64,000 nucleotides of DNA from Rudanella paleaurantiibacter (lineage in GTDB: Bacteria; Bacteroidota; Bacteroidia; Cytophagales; Spirosomataceae). A program made the position numbers and the translations under genes. Below are positions 14,320 through 23,105 of this stretch, in pieces (the first letter of the stretch is position 1; each line of letters begins with the position of its first letter). Below the pieces are notes generated by a model, which was not told where the DNA came from, did not search any database, and saw only the letters and a program-made list of their open reading frames with translations. The stretch is from assembly GCF_009184635.1 (NCBI RefSeq), contig NZ_WELI01000005.1, positions 248,001 to 312,000 of the forward strand, written 5' to 3'.

Positions 14320-14384
14320 GTGAGGAGTGAGGAGTTGCTGACGCGTTAGCACTACTCATGCGTCAGCAACTCCTCACTCCTCAC
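14320..14384. terminator. Long inverted repeat between convergent genes
   Basis: A perfect 25-base inverted repeat (14320-14344 with 14360-14384) separated by a 15-base loop; an outer AGGAGAT/ATCTCCT pair extends it. The left arm is a run of GAGGAGT words. It lies between the SDR gene (+) and the TrpB2 gene (-), and could act as a bidirectional terminator. Confidence 0.65.
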
Positions 14385-14394
14385 TTCTATCTCC

Positions 14395-15753
14395 TTAAAT
14401 CAACGGTGTATCCAACTCCGCCAGAGACGCCATGATTTCTTCCTGGGTCACTTCGTGCTCCACGAGTTTACCGGCCAGATACTGTTCGTACGAAGCCATG
14501 TCGAAGTGACCGTGGCCGCACAGGTTAAACAGAATGGTTGGGCTGGTTCCCTCTTCATTGGCCCGCTGTGCCTCCCGAATCACGGTTGCAATGGCGTGCG
14601 TGGCCTCTGGTGCAGGAATAATTCCCTCGGCACGGGCAAACTTAATACCGGCGTCGAAGCATTCGAGCTGCTTAAACGCCTGTGCTTCAATCAGTCCATC
14701 GTTGAGCAGCTGACTCACAATGGCTCCCGCTCCGTGGTAGCGCAAGCCCCCGGCATGGATAGGTGCCGGAATAAAATTATGCCCCAGCGTGTACATAGGC
14801 AGCAAGGGTGTCATGCCGACGGTATCGCCCAAATCGTACCGAAATACCCCCCGCGTCAGCTTGGGGCACGACGCTGGCTCGGCCGCAATGCACCGAATTG
14901 ATTTACCCTCTTCGAGGTTGTAGCGCAGGAACGGGAACGCAATACCGGCAAAGTTGGAGCCACCGCCGAAAGGAGCCACCACAATATCGGGGAAATCGCC
15001 TGCTTTTTCGAGTTGGGTGATGGCTTCAAGACCAATCACGGTCTGGTGCATCAGTACGTGATTCAGTACCGAACCAAGCGCGTATTTGGTATCGTCGGCC
15101 TGCATGGCCAGTTCGACGGCCTCTGAGATAGCGATACCGAGGCTACCGGGCGAGTTGGGGTCTTGCGCCAGAATAGACCGGCCCGCCTGGGTGCGCTCCG
15201 ACGGAGAGGGGTACACATTAGCCCCCCAGGTGTTCATCATGATTTTGCGGTACGGCTTACCCTCGTAGCTGGCCCGCACCATATACACGTCGCACTCAAT
15301 TCCGAACAGCTGACAGGCGAAGCTGAGGGCGCTGCCCCACTGCCCGGCACCGGTTTCGGTGGTGATGCGCTTAACGCCTTCCTGCTTGTTGTAATATGCC
15401 TGCGGTACGGCCGTATTGGGCTTGTGCGAGCCCGCCGGGCTTACGCCTTCATACTTGTAGTAAATCTTAGCGCGGGTACCGAGCATTTTCTCCAGACCCG
15501 TAGCCCGAAACATGGGTGTTGGCCGCCAGATTTTGTACACTTCCCGCACTTCTTCGGGAATACCAACCCACTTATCGGCCGTCACTTCCTGCTTGATTAA
15601 CTCCATCGGGAACAACGGAGCCAACATCTCAGGGCCAATGGGCTCGTGCGTGCCGGGATGAAGCGGTGGCAGGGGCTTATTGGGCATATCGGCCACAATG
15701 TTGTACCAGCTTTCGGGGATTTCGTCTTCGGTGAGCGTAATTTTCTTTTGCAT
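14395..15753 (-). CDS. TrpB2-type tryptophan synthase beta-like enzyme
   Basis: 452 residues, PLP-dependent. The TrpB2 subgroup is indicated by length, by the N-terminal 'IPESWYNIVADMPNK' and by 'WRPTPMFRATGLEKMLG'. PLP Lys111 lies in SPAGSHKPNTA, and the phosphate-binding loop is 'FGGGSNFAG'. TrpB2 enzymes condense indole and serine without TrpA control, or act on related substrates. No trpA or other trp genes lie next to it. The gene is convergent to the SDR gene and shares a hairpin with it. Its reading frame is intact. Confidence 0.88.
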   Translation of the reverse strand: MQKKITLTEDEIPESWYNIVADMPNKPLPPLHPGTHEPIGPEMLAPLFPMELIKQEVTADKWVGIPEEVREVYKIWRPTPMFRATGLEKMLGTRAKIYYKYEGVSPAGSHKPNTAVPQAYYNKQEGVKRITTETGAGQWGSALSFACQLFGIECDVYMVRASYEGKPYRKIMMNTWGANVYPSPSERTQAGRSILAQDPNSPGSLGIAISEAVELAMQADDTKYALGSVLNHVLMHQTVIGLEAITQLEKAGDFPDIVVAPFGGGSNFAGIAFPFLRYNLEEGKSIRCIAAEPASCPKLTRGVFRYDLGDTVGMTPLLPMYTLGHNFIPAPIHAGGLRYHGAGAIVSQLLNDGLIEAQAFKQLECFDAGIKFARAEGIIPAPEATHAIATVIREAQRANEEGTSPTILFNLCGHGHFDMASYEQYLAGKLVEHEVTQEEIMASLAELDTPLI

Positions 15754-16105
15754 TCGGTTTTACTGTTTAGGGGAATTGGCATCCAGTACTGGACATTGGG
15801 ACTTCGGACACCAGACGTTGGACTTACCACCAATCTGTAGAGAAGTTTAGTGTCGACCATCTACTGTCCAGTACTGAGGAATTGGCACACAAGATACCCG
15901 GTTTTTTGGCACCGGCCTCTGCATCGACCAGAAGATTTTTACGGCTTGAGAACCGGGTAAACAGTCTATCTCTGCACGGTCACTTCACTCGGCTAACTAC
16001 CTGAAATATGGGGCTGATTTACCCCTTGCTTACCTTTTTATCTCCACGTAAAGTAACCAAAGTGGAACTCACGGAGTTAGATACACAAACAGTTTACTCA
16101 ACAAA
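15754..16105. other. 352-base intergenic region with short inverted repeats
   Basis: It separates the divergent TrpB2 (-) and sugar dehydrogenase (+) genes. It has CAGTACTGGAC (15784-15794) and its exact inverted copy GTCCAGTACTG (15866-15876), enclosed by a direct GAATTGGCA pair. Between them lies a run of GGACATTGGGACTTCGGAC-type words. Nearer to 16106, TACCTTTT resembles a -7 box with one mismatch. No RNA gene or ORF was recognised. Confidence 0.45.
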
Positions 16106-17410
16106 ATGAGAATCGCACACTTTTTACTCGCAGGCTCCCTGTCTGCGTTGGTCATGGCTTGTGGCCAGAAAGAAAAAGGCAATCAACCCTCTGATGCCAA
16201 CAACGCCCAGCTACCGGCCGCGCCGGAACTACCCGCACCGGGCGAATCCAACAAGCGTTTCAGTAATGTGATTGGCTGGCCCGAAGGCAAAACGCCAACG
16301 GCACCTGCCGGTTTCGCCGTGACCGAGTTTGCCCGCGATCTGGTTAATCCACGCTGGATGTACGTAGCTCCCAACGGCGATGTGCTGGTTGCCGAGGCTA
16401 ATACCGAGAAAAAAGGGGCCAAACGTGCCACCGCCGTTGTTACGGGACAGAACAAATCGCAGCGGTTCGACGAAAGCGCCAACCGGATCACATTACTCCG
16501 CGACACCAATGGCGATGGCAAACCTGACCTCCGCAAAACCTTTGTCGACAATCTGAATCAGCCGTTTGGGATGCTTATTCAGGGCGACTATTTCTACGTA
16601 GCCAATACCGACGGCATTTTACGGTTTCCGTACAAAACCGGCCAAACCAGCCTGACCGGTTCGGGTACTAAAATCAAGGAGCTACCGGCGGGTGGCTACA
16701 ACAATCACTGGACGCGCAACCTGCTCGGCAGCCCCGATGGCAAAAAGATTTACGTGAGCGTGGGCTCTGGCAGTAACGTAGGCGAAAACGGGATGGAACA
16801 CGAGGTAAAACGGGCCGCTATCTGGGAAATCAACCCCGACGGATCGGGCGAGCGCATGTATGCCGAGGGACTGCGCAACCCGGTGGGCATGGCCTGGTAC
16901 CCCGGAAGCCAAACCTTGTACACGGCTGTAAATGAGCGCGACGAGCTGGGTGATGAACTGGTACCTGATTACCTGACGAGCGTGAAAGAGGGTGGTTTTT
17001 ACGGGTGGCCATATGCCTACTTCAACCAGATTGAAGACCCCCGCCGAAAAGGAGAGCGCCCTGACCTGGTCAAAAAAACCATCACCCCCGACGTAGCTCT
17101 GGGTGCGCATACAGCCTCACTTGGGCTTGCTTTTTACGACAAAACTAAGTTTCCCCAGAAATACCATAACGGGGCTTTCATAGGGCAACATGGCTCCTGG
17201 AACCGTACCGAATTTTCAGGATATAAAGTCGTGTTTGTGCCTTTCAGCAACGGTAAACCGTCGGGTAACCCAGAGGATTTCCTGACCGGATTTATCGCCA
17301 ATGATAAAGATGTGTACGGCCGCCCGGTTGGCGTAACTCCCCTACCCGATGGATCCATACTGGTTGCCGACGATGCTGGAAATCGAATCTGGCGGGTGGC
17401 AGCTCAGTAA
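16106..17410 (+). CDS. Sorbosone/PQQ-dependent sugar dehydrogenase family lipoprotein
   Basis: 434 residues. The N-terminus is a lipoprotein signal with a lipobox before Cys19 (LVMAC), so the protein is anchored in a membrane and acts in the periplasm or at the surface. The rest is a beta-propeller of the PQQ-dependent dehydrogenase type: 'NPRWMYVAPNGDVLVAEA', 'ITLLRDTNGDGKPD', 'GLRNPVGMAWYPGSQTLYTA', 'NERDELGDELVPDY', 'GGFYGWPYAYFNQIEDPR', then 'IGQHGSWNRTEFSGYKV'. Such enzymes oxidise aldoses or sorbosone. The substrate cannot be fixed from sequence. A terminator follows directly. Confidence 0.85.
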   Translation: MRIAHFLLAGSLSALVMACGQKEKGNQPSDANNAQLPAAPELPAPGESNKRFSNVIGWPEGKTPTAPAGFAVTEFARDLVNPRWMYVAPNGDVLVAEANTEKKGAKRATAVVTGQNKSQRFDESANRITLLRDTNGDGKPDLRKTFVDNLNQPFGMLIQGDYFYVANTDGILRFPYKTGQTSLTGSGTKIKELPAGGYNNHWTRNLLGSPDGKKIYVSVGSGSNVGENGMEHEVKRAAIWEINPDGSGERMYAEGLRNPVGMAWYPGSQTLYTAVNERDELGDELVPDYLTSVKEGGFYGWPYAYFNQIEDPRRKGERPDLVKKTITPDVALGAHTASLGLAFYDKTKFPQKYHNGAFIGQHGSWNRTEFSGYKVVFVPFSNGKPSGNPEDFLTGFIANDKDVYGRPVGVTPLPDGSILVADDAGNRIWRVAAQ

Positions 17411-17422
17411 ACCCGAATACAT

Positions 17423-17459
17423 AAAAAGGCCCACCGAGCAATTGGTGGGCCTTTTTTTA
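17423..17459. terminator. Bidirectional rho-independent terminator
   Basis: GGCCCACC and GGTGGGCC form an 8-base GC-rich stem flanked by A and T runs (stem about 17426-17453, T-run 17452-17458). It sits between the sugar dehydrogenase (+) and RND pump (-) genes, so it can end transcription from both. Confidence 0.9.
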
Positions 17460-17470
17460 TACTTTTCAAC

Positions 17471-20400
17471 CTACTTAAACGTGCCAACTTCTACAACAGG
17501 GTCACGATCTCCGGTATCGCGGCCATCCGGCTGCGGAAGTGGTCGGTTCTCATCACCTGGTCCGGCATGTCCGTCCTGCGAGTTTCCATCTTTTCGGCGC
17601 GAGAGGTACGTATAGATTGCCGGCACCACGTACAAGGTCAGGATAAGCGAAAACAGCAATCCGCCCACAATCACGATACCGAGGGGCACCCGGCTTTTAC
17701 TAGCCGCGCCCAACGCCAACGCCAGAGGCAGTGCCCCAAAAGCGGCTACCAACGTCGTCATCAGAATAGGCCGGAGACGCATGGCGGCCGACTCTACAGC
17801 GGCTTCGAACTTATTTTTACCGGTGAGTCGCTGTTCATTGGCAAACTCCACGATCAGGATACCATTTTTAGTCACAAGCCCCACGAGCATGATGATACCG
17901 ATCTGGCTGAAAATGTTCAGCGTTTGTCCGAACAGCCACAGCGACAGAACCGCCCCGGCAATAGCCAGCGGTACGGTAATCATGATGATAAACGGATCAA
18001 CAAAACTATCGAACTGGGCGGCCAGAATCAGGTAGACCAGAATCAAGGCCAAACCAAACGCAAACAAGGTATTCGACGAACTTTCCGCGTAATCGCGGGA
18101 AGCCCCCGACAAGGACGTTTGGAATGTGTTGTCGAGTACCCGGGCCGCAATGGCATTCATAGCCGCTACCCCATCACCGATGGTTTTGCCCGGTGCCAAA
18201 CCCGCCGACACCGTTGCCGACTTGAAGCGATTGTAGTGGTACACCTGCGGGGGGCTTGACCGCTCCTCAAATCGAACGAGGTTATCAAGCTGAATGAGTT
18301 GACCCGCATTATTGCGAACGTAGAACGAAGCCAGGTCCACGGGTTCATCGCGGTCTTCGCGGTCCACCTGCCCAATTACCTGATACTGTTTGCCGTTCAT
18401 GAGCATGTACGCCAGCCGCCGGTTACTAAGTGCCAGTTGCACAGTATTCGACACGTCGAGTACCGATAGACCCAGGCTCGTTGCTTTTTCGCGGTCAATG
18501 CTGATGTTCAATTCAGGCTTATTAAACTTCAGGTCGACGTCGACGTTCTGGAAAGTCGGGTCTTTACGGGCTTCTTCGAGGAAAAGGGGGAGTTTTTCGC
18601 GCAGCTTGTCGAAGTTCAGGTTTTGCAACACAAACTGAACCGGCTGACCGCCCCCGCGCCCTACCTGAATCGTCTGTTCCTGCACCGGGAACATGCGGGC
18701 ATCACTGAAATTCCGCAGGTTAGCCGTGAGGTAATCGGCAATTTGTTGCTGTGACCGGTTCCGGTCCTGCGGGTCTTTCATGTTCACAAACACAAACCCG
18801 CTGTTCACGGCCCCCGCTCCCGAGAAACCGGGCGCAACCACACTAAAGGTCAGTGTAGTTTCGGGAACCGAATCAAGAACGAATTGCGTGAGCCGGTCGG
18901 TAATAGTGGCCATTGACTCAAAGCTTGTTCCTTCGGGAGCTGTGATGGGTATCCGAAGGCGCCCCCGATCTTCGAGCGGAGCCAGCTCTGATTTAAGCAG
19001 GGTACCAATGCCGAAAATAAGGGCCAAACAGGCGGCAATAATCACCAGCGACCAGGCCCGTGCGCGCATGAACGCTTCGAGCGAGCTTCGGTAACTCCGG
19101 TCAAGCCACTGGAAAAAGGGCTCCGTCTTTTTGTAGAACCAGCTCCCCTTGCCGTGATCTTTACTCGTGAGTTTCACACTCAGCACCGGAGTCAGGGTAA
19201 GCGACACAAACGCTGAAATAATTACGGCCCCGGCCACCACAATCCCGAACTCCCGGAACAGACGCCCCACAAACCCTTCGAGGAAAATGATGGGCAAAAA
19301 CACCACGGCAAGCGTAATAGACGTAGCGATAACGGCAAAGAAAATCTCGTCGGAGCCTTCGCGGGCGGCCCGTTTAGGGTCCATTCCCTGCTCAACCTTT
19401 TTGAAGATGTTCTCCGTGACCACAATCCCGTCGTCAACTACCAGACCCGTTGCCAACACAATACCTAACAGTGTTAACACATTGATACTGAAGTCGGCGA
19501 CATACATGATAAAGAAGGCACCAATCAGCGATACCGGGATGTCGATGAGAGGCCGGAAGGCAATCAGCCAGTCGCGGAAGAAGAAATAAATGACCAGTAC
19601 AACCAGAATGAAGGAGATAATCAGGGTTTCCTGAACCTCCAGAATGGCTTTTCGGATGAACGTACTCCGATCAATTCCGACATTCACTTCAATATCGGGT
19701 GGTAGTTCTTTTTTAAGGTCTTCAAACCGTTTGTAAAACTCGTCGGCAATCTCAACGTAGTTGGCACCCGGCTGCGGAATCAACACCAGAATAACTCCCT
19801 GTCGGCCGTTCTGCTTCGACTGGGTTTCTTCGTTTTCGGGGCCCAGCACCGCGTAGCCAATATCTTTGAAGCGAACAATTTGCCCGGCTGTCTGCTGCAC
19901 AATGAGGTCGTTGAAGTCCTGCTCAGTGGTCAATCGACCTACCGATTTCACGGTCAACTCCGTATTGTTTCCGTAGATTTTACCACCGGGCAACTCAACA
20001 TTCTGACGGGTCAGTGCCTGCTGAATATCCTGCACAGTCAGGCGATACGCAGCCAGTTTGATGGGGTCAATCCACAAGCGCATAGCAAAGCGCTTCAGAC
20101 CATAAATGTTTACCTGGCTTACCCCCGGAATTGTTTGCAGACGTTCCTGCAACACGTTTTCGGCGTAGTCAGACAGCTGCATAATGTTACGCGTCGAACT
20201 CTGCACCGGCATAAACACAATGGGGTCGGAGTTGGCGTCGGCTTTGGTAACCACCGGTGGCGCATCAATATCCTGCGGAAGCTGACGCTGCGCCTGCGCC
20301 ACTTTGTCGCGCACGTCGTTGGCCGCCCGCTCCAAATCCGCGTTGAGGTCAAACTCAACCGTGATAGTGCTGGCACCAAGTGCACTATTAGACGAGATCG

Positions 20401-20635
20401 TCCGAATACCCTCAATGCTGTTAAGCGATTTTTCAATGGGCTCGGTGATCTGCGACTCGATAATTTCGGGGTTAGCTCCGGTATAGTTGGTACGCACCGT
20501 GATTACCGGCGGGTCGATGGCTGGGTACTCCCGCACCCCCAGAAACCGGTAACCGATCAGGCCAAACAACACAATCACGATGGACATAACCATCGCGAAC
20601 ACGGGCCGATTTAGCGAAAGCGAAGAAAGACTCAT
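17471..20635 (-). CDS. RND multidrug efflux pump, inner-membrane subunit
   Basis: 1054 residues with the AcrB/MexB (HAE1) layout: TM1 near residues 10-30, two large periplasmic loops, and 12 helices. The proton-relay pair is in 'GLVVDDGIVVTEN' near residue 400. Ends of both halves have the characteristic 'SLTLTPVLSVKL' and 'RLRPILMTTLVAAFGALPLA'. The C-terminal 40 residues are charged. Upstream on the same strand is its periplasmic adaptor; no outer-membrane factor or regulator is adjacent. It probably exports drugs or hydrophobic compounds using the proton gradient. Confidence 0.93.
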   Translation of the reverse strand: MSLSSLSLNRPVFAMVMSIVIVLFGLIGYRFLGVREYPAIDPPVITVRTNYTGANPEIIESQITEPIEKSLNSIEGIRTISSNSALGASTITVEFDLNADLERAANDVRDKVAQAQRQLPQDIDAPPVVTKADANSDPIVFMPVQSSTRNIMQLSDYAENVLQERLQTIPGVSQVNIYGLKRFAMRLWIDPIKLAAYRLTVQDIQQALTRQNVELPGGKIYGNNTELTVKSVGRLTTEQDFNDLIVQQTAGQIVRFKDIGYAVLGPENEETQSKQNGRQGVILVLIPQPGANYVEIADEFYKRFEDLKKELPPDIEVNVGIDRSTFIRKAILEVQETLIISFILVVLVIYFFFRDWLIAFRPLIDIPVSLIGAFFIMYVADFSINVLTLLGIVLATGLVVDDGIVVTENIFKKVEQGMDPKRAAREGSDEIFFAVIATSITLAVVFLPIIFLEGFVGRLFREFGIVVAGAVIISAFVSLTLTPVLSVKLTSKDHGKGSWFYKKTEPFFQWLDRSYRSSLEAFMRARAWSLVIIAACLALIFGIGTLLKSELAPLEDRGRLRIPITAPEGTSFESMATITDRLTQFVLDSVPETTLTFSVVAPGFSGAGAVNSGFVFVNMKDPQDRNRSQQQIADYLTANLRNFSDARMFPVQEQTIQVGRGGGQPVQFVLQNLNFDKLREKLPLFLEEARKDPTFQNVDVDLKFNKPELNISIDREKATSLGLSVLDVSNTVQLALSNRRLAYMLMNGKQYQVIGQVDREDRDEPVDLASFYVRNNAGQLIQLDNLVRFEERSSPPQVYHYNRFKSATVSAGLAPGKTIGDGVAAMNAIAARVLDNTFQTSLSGASRDYAESSSNTLFAFGLALILVYLILAAQFDSFVDPFIIMITVPLAIAGAVLSLWLFGQTLNIFSQIGIIMLVGLVTKNGILIVEFANEQRLTGKNKFEAAVESAAMRLRPILMTTLVAAFGALPLALALGAASKSRVPLGIVIVGGLLFSLILTLYVVPAIYTYLSRRKDGNSQDGHAGPGDENRPLPQPDGRDTGDRDPVVEVGTFK

Positions 20636-20685
20636 AACGTGTATTTTATGGATCGTGACGGCTGTTTGGATGCCACTTCATGAGG

Positions 20686-21909
20686 TTAGAGTTTGGCCTG
20701 AGCATCGGTGGCGGGCACCCCGGTTGTCGGGTTCAGGGGTACTTTGGGCAGCCCGGCTACCTTCGCCACCTTCACGGGACCATCGGGCTTCAGGAACAAC
20801 AGGCCCGTTGTGGCAACGGTATCACCCTGGTTAAGCCCCGACAGAATCTGGATCGCACTGGCGGTACGAATACCCGTAGTCACGTCCTGAAAAACTGCTT
20901 TGCCGTTCCGAACCACAACCACCTGCTTTCCACGCGTTTGTGGAATCACAGCCTGAGTAGGCACAACCAGCCCACTCTCATTCTGAATCGCCAGCGTCAC
21001 TTTGGCGAACGTGCCGGGCCGGAGCCGGGCACCGTTGTTGTTGACCCGGGCCCGCACCCGCAGGTTACGGGTTTCTTCTTCAACCGATGGCTCGGTGGCA
21101 TACACCGTACCGTTGAAACGCTGCTGGAGCCCATCGACCGTAAAGGTGACACCGCTCCCGTTCTTGATGCTTGGCCCGTATTTTTCCGGGATAGAGAAAT
21201 CAAGTTTGAGCGAGCTGGTTTGCTGGAGCCGGGCAATGAGTGTCTGGGGGGTTACGTAGGCGCCGGGGCTTACATTACGCAGACCGATCACGCCCGAAAA
21301 AGGAGCCCGAATCTCGGTTCGGCGCAGGTTGGCTTTAACGAGTTCAATATCGGCAAGGGCACTTTTGAGGTTTGTAACCACAATGTCGTACTCCTGCTGG
21401 CTGATTCCACCCCGTTGCAGAAGCTGCTTGTTACGTTCTTCGGTTCGTTGGGCATTCTCCTGCTGCACATACAGCCGCTGCAACTGAGCACGCAGATCGG
21501 CATCGTACAATTTGATCAGCAGGCTCCCCTGCGAAACGGGCTGACCCTCCCGAATCGACATTTGCGTGATCCGACCCGCTACTTCGGGGTAAATATCAAT
21601 CTGTTCGGCGGCCAACAGCGACCCACTGGCTACTACCTCTTCTTTCAACGCCTGCGAAACCACCACAAAGCCCGTGACGCTTGTAGGCCGGTTGCCACCA
21701 CCGGGGCCACCGGGACCACCCGGTCCGCCACCGCCGGGGCCGCCCGGTCCACGACCACCACCTCCGGCCGCTGCAGCTGCAGGGTCTTCTTTCTTCGACT
21801 TTCCAAACTTATTGTATGCGACGACTCCGCCGACAATCAACACAACAAGACCAATAGCTATCCAGCGTTTCACAGAGCTACAGAAAAAAACGTATCCTTT
21901 TATAAACAA
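20686..21909 (-). CDS. RND efflux periplasmic adaptor (MFP)
   Basis: 407 residues. One N-terminal membrane helix (residues 15-34) anchors it. Residues 41-74 are a Gly/Pro-rich linker, followed by the usual lipoyl, alpha-hairpin and beta-barrel domains: 'QIDIYPEVAGRITQMSIREG', 'YDADLRAQLQRLYVQQENAQ', 'TEIRAPFSGVIGLRNVSPG' and 'RLRPGTFAKVTLAI'. It joins the pump at 17471-20635 to an outer-membrane channel. A GTG at 21873 (VKRWIAIG) is an attractive alternative start that removes MFIKGYVFFCSS. It is 50 bases upstream of the pump and in the same operon. Confidence 0.9.
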   Translation of the reverse strand: MFIKGYVFFCSSVKRWIAIGLVVLIVGGVVAYNKFGKSKKEDPAAAAAGGGGRGPGGPGGGGPGGPGGPGGGNRPTSVTGFVVVSQALKEEVVASGSLLAAEQIDIYPEVAGRITQMSIREGQPVSQGSLLIKLYDADLRAQLQRLYVQQENAQRTEERNKQLLQRGGISQQEYDIVVTNLKSALADIELVKANLRRTEIRAPFSGVIGLRNVSPGAYVTPQTLIARLQQTSSLKLDFSIPEKYGPSIKNGSGVTFTVDGLQQRFNGTVYATEPSVEEETRNLRVRARVNNNGARLRPGTFAKVTLAIQNESGLVVPTQAVIPQTRGKQVVVVRNGKAVFQDVTTGIRTASAIQILSGLNQGDTVATTGLLFLKPDGPVKVAKVAGLPKVPLNPTTGVPATDAQAKL

Positions 21910-21953
21910 CTACCACCCTGCCCAAATGTTGGTCGGCTGGTTACCTATTCTTG

Positions 21954-23105
21954 CTACCGCGCACAAAGGGCAGCGTACTCGTTTAAAAGCTGACGCGAGA
22001 GCCGGTCGATGTCGTACTTCTCCGTCACTAACCGGCGCGCATTTTGCCGTACCGTGTCCCGGCGCGACTCATCTGATAAAAGCACCTGAAGCCCCGACAA
22101 TACCCCTTCCGGCGTTAATTCGATTAACTGGGCCGCGTCGTAGGCCCGGATAGACTCACCAAAGCCCACACGGTCAGAGAGTAAGCTTGGCGTACCCGCA
22201 GCCATCGCTTCCAGACAAGCCATCGAAAACCCTTCCGAATACGACGGTAGCGTAAACAGAGTAGCATCGGCAAGGGCCGCTTTTTTCAGGTCTCCTTTGA
22301 TCATGCCCACCATCCGAATTCGGTCGTCGAGCCCATATTGGCTTATAAACTGCCGAGCTGTTTGCGCGTACCCATCGTCGGGTCCGGCAAGTACCAACAC
22401 CGCATCGTCGTTCTGTTGGGCATACTGCCTGAAAGCCGGCAACAATAAGTCGAGACCTTTCTTGGCATTGAGCCGACTCATAAACAAAACGATTTTCTGC
22501 TCTTTTTTAATGTTAAATTCATGACGAAATGTATCCTTAGCGGGCATCTCGGCAAAGTCTCTAACCTTAACCCCATTGGGGATCAGCACGATATTTGGGT
22601 GAGTAGTACCGAGATAATGGTTTACATCCTCACGTTCTTCTTCGGTAATGACGTGAATCAGATCGGCCTGTTGCAGGAATCGTTTTTGGGCGAGGGTATC
22701 CACCAGCTGCTTTTTCCAACGGCTTTGCGCATAGGCCCATCGGTCGAGTACACCGTGCACGGTAACTACTTTCACCACACCGGGGCTATCGATCATAAAC
22801 GGGGCCAGTGCCCCCCAGTGCCAAAGCCCGTGGCAATGCACCACATCGTATTCGCGGAGGTGAGCCCGCAGGTAGCTAAATAAGGGCCACGAAAATTCAC
22901 GGAACACACGGCTGATGGGCGCGGTTCGCTTAAACCGCAACAGCCGCCCCCCTTCCGGTACCGGGTACGGGGTTTCACCCTCTGAGTAAGGGCTCAAAAT
23001 ATCGACCTGATGCCCTTCGGCCAAAGCCACTTCGGTATGATCGTAAATTACCTTCGGGGGACCACCAATCTCCCACGAATACGCACAGATATGGGCTATT
23101 TTCAT
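21954..23105 (-). CDS. Glycosyltransferase family 4
   Basis: 383 residues in GT-B form. The N-terminal domain has AHICAYSWEIGGPPKVIYDH with a GG loop, and VVHCHGLWHWGALAPF. The C-terminal nucleotide-sugar domain has the EX7E pattern in 'YSEGFSMACLEAMAAGTPSL' near residue 285. It probably adds a retained-anomer hexose to the growing glycan in the cytoplasm. The stop TGA and ATG of the upstream GT abut (TGAATG), showing one operon. It is the last gene of the polysaccharide cluster in transcription order. Donor sugar unknown. Confidence 0.88.
   Translation of the reverse strand: MKIAHICAYSWEIGGPPKVIYDHTEVALAEGHQVDILSPYSEGETPYPVPEGGRLLRFKRTAPISRVFREFSWPLFSYLRAHLREYDVVHCHGLWHWGALAPFMIDSPGVVKVVTVHGVLDRWAYAQSRWKKQLVDTLAQKRFLQQADLIHVITEEEREDVNHYLGTTHPNIVLIPNGVKVRDFAEMPAKDTFRHEFNIKKEQKIVLFMSRLNAKKGLDLLLPAFRQYAQQNDDAVLVLAGPDDGYAQTARQFISQYGLDDRIRMVGMIKGDLKKAALADATLFTLPSYSEGFSMACLEAMAAGTPSLLSDRVGFGESIRAYDAAQLIELTPEGVLSGLQVLLSDESRRDTVRQNARRLVTEKYDIDRLSRQLLNEYAALCAR

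Noticed and set aside
14311-14384. Repeated GAGGAGTGAGGAG units considered as a CRISPR or tandem array
   Set aside because: Units are contiguous without spacers and are folded into one inverted repeat; no cas genes are present.
20680-21993. A 437-codon plus-strand open frame opposite the efflux adaptor gene
   Set aside because: The minus strand encodes a complete adaptor protein; the plus frame is a composition artefact.
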